From assembly GCF_029255185.1 (NCBI RefSeq), contig NZ_JAPUVO010000129.1:27599-91598 (forward strand): a DNA stretch of 64,000 nucleotides, given 5' to 3'. Positions within the stretch are counted from its first letter, which is position 1; each line of letters opens with the position of its first letter. Position numbers and translations under genes: made by a program. Under the pieces are notes generated by a model, which did no database searches, was not told the origin of the DNA, and saw nothing but the letters and a program-made list of their open reading frames with translations. Source of the stretch: Propionivibrio sp. Its GTDB lineage: Bacteria; Pseudomonadota; Gammaproteobacteria; Burkholderiales; Rhodocyclaceae. Shown piece after piece: positions 62,830 to 64,000 of this stretch.

Positions 62830-63495
62830 TCACTTCTCCCCGGAAAGGATGAGGGCATTGACCAGGATACCCGGTGTCATCACCAGTTCCGGATCGATTT
62901 CACCGGCACAAACAATCTCGTCGACTTCGGCAACGACGAAATCGGCAGCCAGAGCCATCAGGGGATTGAAGTTGCGGGCGGCGCGCCGGTAGACCAGATT
63001 CCCCTTGTCGTCGGCACGATGCGCCTTGAGGATCGCCAGATCGGCGCGCAGTGGGCGCTCGACCAGATACTCGACACCGTCAAAAGACAGCTTGGTCTTA
63101 CCCTCCTCGACGATGGTGCCGACGCCGGTCGGCGTGAGCACGCCACCGAGGCCCGCTCCGCCGCAGCGGATGCGTTCAGCCAGGGTGCCCTGCGGCACCA
63201 GTTCGACCTCAAGCTCGCCAGCGATCATCTGGCGCCCGGTTTCCGGATTGGTGCCGATGTGCGAGGCGATGACTTTCCTGACCCGGCGCTTGGCGACCAG
63301 GATGCCGATGCCGGTATCGGCGCAGGCGGTATCGTTGCCGATGATGGTCAGATCCCTGACACCCGAGTCAAGCAGGTCACGGACAATGCCATCAGGCGTT
63401 CCGCAACCCATGAACCCGCCGAAAAGAATGCTCATTCCGTCGTGGAACCGCAACCGCAATTGCTCGTAGCTGACTCGCTTGCAAGGTGTACCCAT
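62830..63495 (-). CDS. atoD: acetate CoA-/acetoacetate CoA-transferase subunit alpha (AtoD)
   Basis: 221 residues from the ATG at 63495. Family motifs include [45 protein letters not shown] and [20 protein letters not shown], very close to E. coli AtoD. It is the first gene of the operon. A -24/-12-like motif lies 43 bases upstream. The thiolase atoB of the E. coli operon is not present here. Confidence 0.95.
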   Translation of the reverse strand: MGTPCKRVSYEQLRLRFHDGMSILFGGFMGCGTPDGIVRDLLDSGVRDLTIIGNDTACADTGIGILVAKRRVRKVIASHIGTNPETGRQMIAGELEVELVPQGTLAERIRCGGAGLGGVLTPTGVGTIVEEGKTKLSFDGVEYLVERPLRADLAILKAHRADDKGNLVYRRAARNFNPLMALAADFVVAEVDEIVCAGEIDPELVMTPGILVNALILSGEK

Positions 63496-63537
63496 GTGCT
63501 TTGCTCCTGACAATGTAATTCAACCGAGCAGAGACTA

Positions 63538-63553
63538 CGCACGATACGTGCCC
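63538..63553 (-). promoter_or_regulatory. possible sigma-54 promoter for atoDAE
   Basis: Minus-strand GGGCACGTATCGTGCG keeps GGCACG and TGC at the right 12-base GG-to-GC spacing of a -24/-12 promoter. The E. coli ato operon is sigma-54 dependent through AtoC, which fits. The same bases also form the palindrome GCACG-ATA-CGTGC, so an operator is an alternative reading. Confidence 0.4.
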
Positions 63554-63863
63554 AAATCCAGTTGGCAAGTCTAACCGATGGCGAGCGCCAATGCGCAGTA
63601 AAAATTCCCGCCGACAATTTGGCATTGACCGGGATGAAGATTGAGGCCAGCAGGGGCTTCGGAGGATAGTTTTCGCACCTCTACCACCCCCGCCCGCGCA
63701 CCGCGCCGCAATCTAGCCAAGGGAAATGTCTGAGTTCGATTCCGCAAAATACAAACGAACTCCAGACCACTCGATCACAAGGAAATCGAGATGTTCATGC
63801 CTCAGCCCGGCACGGAGGGCTTCTCTGTGGTTTAAATTTTTTCTAGCATATCGCTTTGTTTAC
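63554..63863. other. 310-base stretch without a supportable gene
   Basis: The few short open frames here have no protein-like composition or ribosome site. The part after about 63,810 turns AT-rich. Beyond the motif at 63538-63553, nothing was recognised. Confidence 0.5.
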
Positions 63864-64000
63864 TCAGCAGTCGGTAATATAGGCGACAGACGGCGCCTTG
63901 AAAAATGATCGGACGAGGTTGGGCAATTTTTGAAGTGTTGCAAGTTGCGCCTCTATTTTGTCGCGCAGTTTTTCGCCCTTTTGCAAAGGACGTCTTGCCG
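63864..64000 (-). CDS. C-terminal end of an unidentified gene (continues beyond window)
   Basis: A minus-strand frame is open from the window edge to a TGA at 63864 and encodes about 45 residues of protein-like, charged helical sequence (QKGEKLRDKIEAQLATLQKL followed by PNLVRSFFKAPSVAYITDC). The start lies outside. No family was recognised; the stretch is too short to exclude chance. Confidence 0.35.
   Translation of the reverse strand, partial: ARRPLQKGEKLRDKIEAQLATLQKLPNLVRSFFKAPSVAYITDC

Noticed and set aside
63726-63908. 60-residue plus-strand frame near the right end
   Set aside because: It has no ribosome site or recognisable family and a composition unlike a real protein; the overlapping minus-strand edge frame looks more protein-like.

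Overview
This window is a chromosomal segment, GC-rich in its coding parts, dominated by one very large flagellar, motility and chemotaxis locus (about 1-48,000). The rest (48,000-64,000) is metabolic and envelope genes. The combination points to a polarly flagellated betaproteobacterium, most likely of the Rhodocyclales type: FlrB/FlrC sigma-54 regulators, FlhF/FlhG, MotCD plus MotAB stators, CheV and CheZ, sigma-54 (-24/-12) and sigma-28 promoter motifs, and L/P-ring genes of a Gram-negative. The taxonomic call is an inference from gene content and protein style.

Layout. 1-3,012 (+): the end of fliD, then fliS, a fliT-like chaperone, a FliK-type protein and a small FlhB-C-terminal paralogue (FlhX type). 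3,133-3,936 (+): a YcgR-type c-di-GMP brake. 3,999-6,940 (-): fliE, flrC, flrB. 7,045-12,305 (+): fliFGHIJ. 12,425-17,807 (+): fliKLMNOPQR behind a near-perfect sigma-54 promoter. 17,804-29,437 (-): flgBCDEFGHIJ from a sigma-54 promoter, then flgKL plus a small lipoprotein gene behind a sigma-28 promoter. 29,656-31,209 (+): flgA, flgM, flgN. 31,214-38,886 (-): flhB, flhA, flhF, flhG, fliA, motC, motD. 39,063-47,907 (-): motA, motB, cheR, cheB, two cheV, cheY, cheZ, cheA, ending in a UUCG-loop terminator.

How it works together. FlrB/FlrC with sigma-54 would switch on the basal body and hook operons. FliA (sigma-28), held by FlgM until the hook is complete, would switch on the filament-junction genes and flgM itself. 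FlhF and FlhG would set position and number. The chemosensory set is unusual: two CheV adaptors but no cheW, cheD or receptor gene here, a CheB without receiver domain, a CheA without a recognisable P2 domain, and a CheZ whose N-terminus carries two repeats resembling the CheY-binding motif of FliM.

The right part holds a zinc-ribbon Nudix hydrolase, a TonB-like protein divergent from a diverged feoB, an unidentified 196-residue protein, a DUF4124-like periplasmic protein, a lipase-like hydrolase, and an aldehyde dehydrogenase/GMC oxidoreductase pair. It continues with a gene remnant next to a two-gene ribbon-helix-helix/coiled-coil module, a DUF2089-LemA-TPM/PDZ operon, a VOC protein, and an atoDAE operon for acetoacetate and short-chain fatty acid use. 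I saw no rRNA, tRNA, CRISPR array or insertion sequence.
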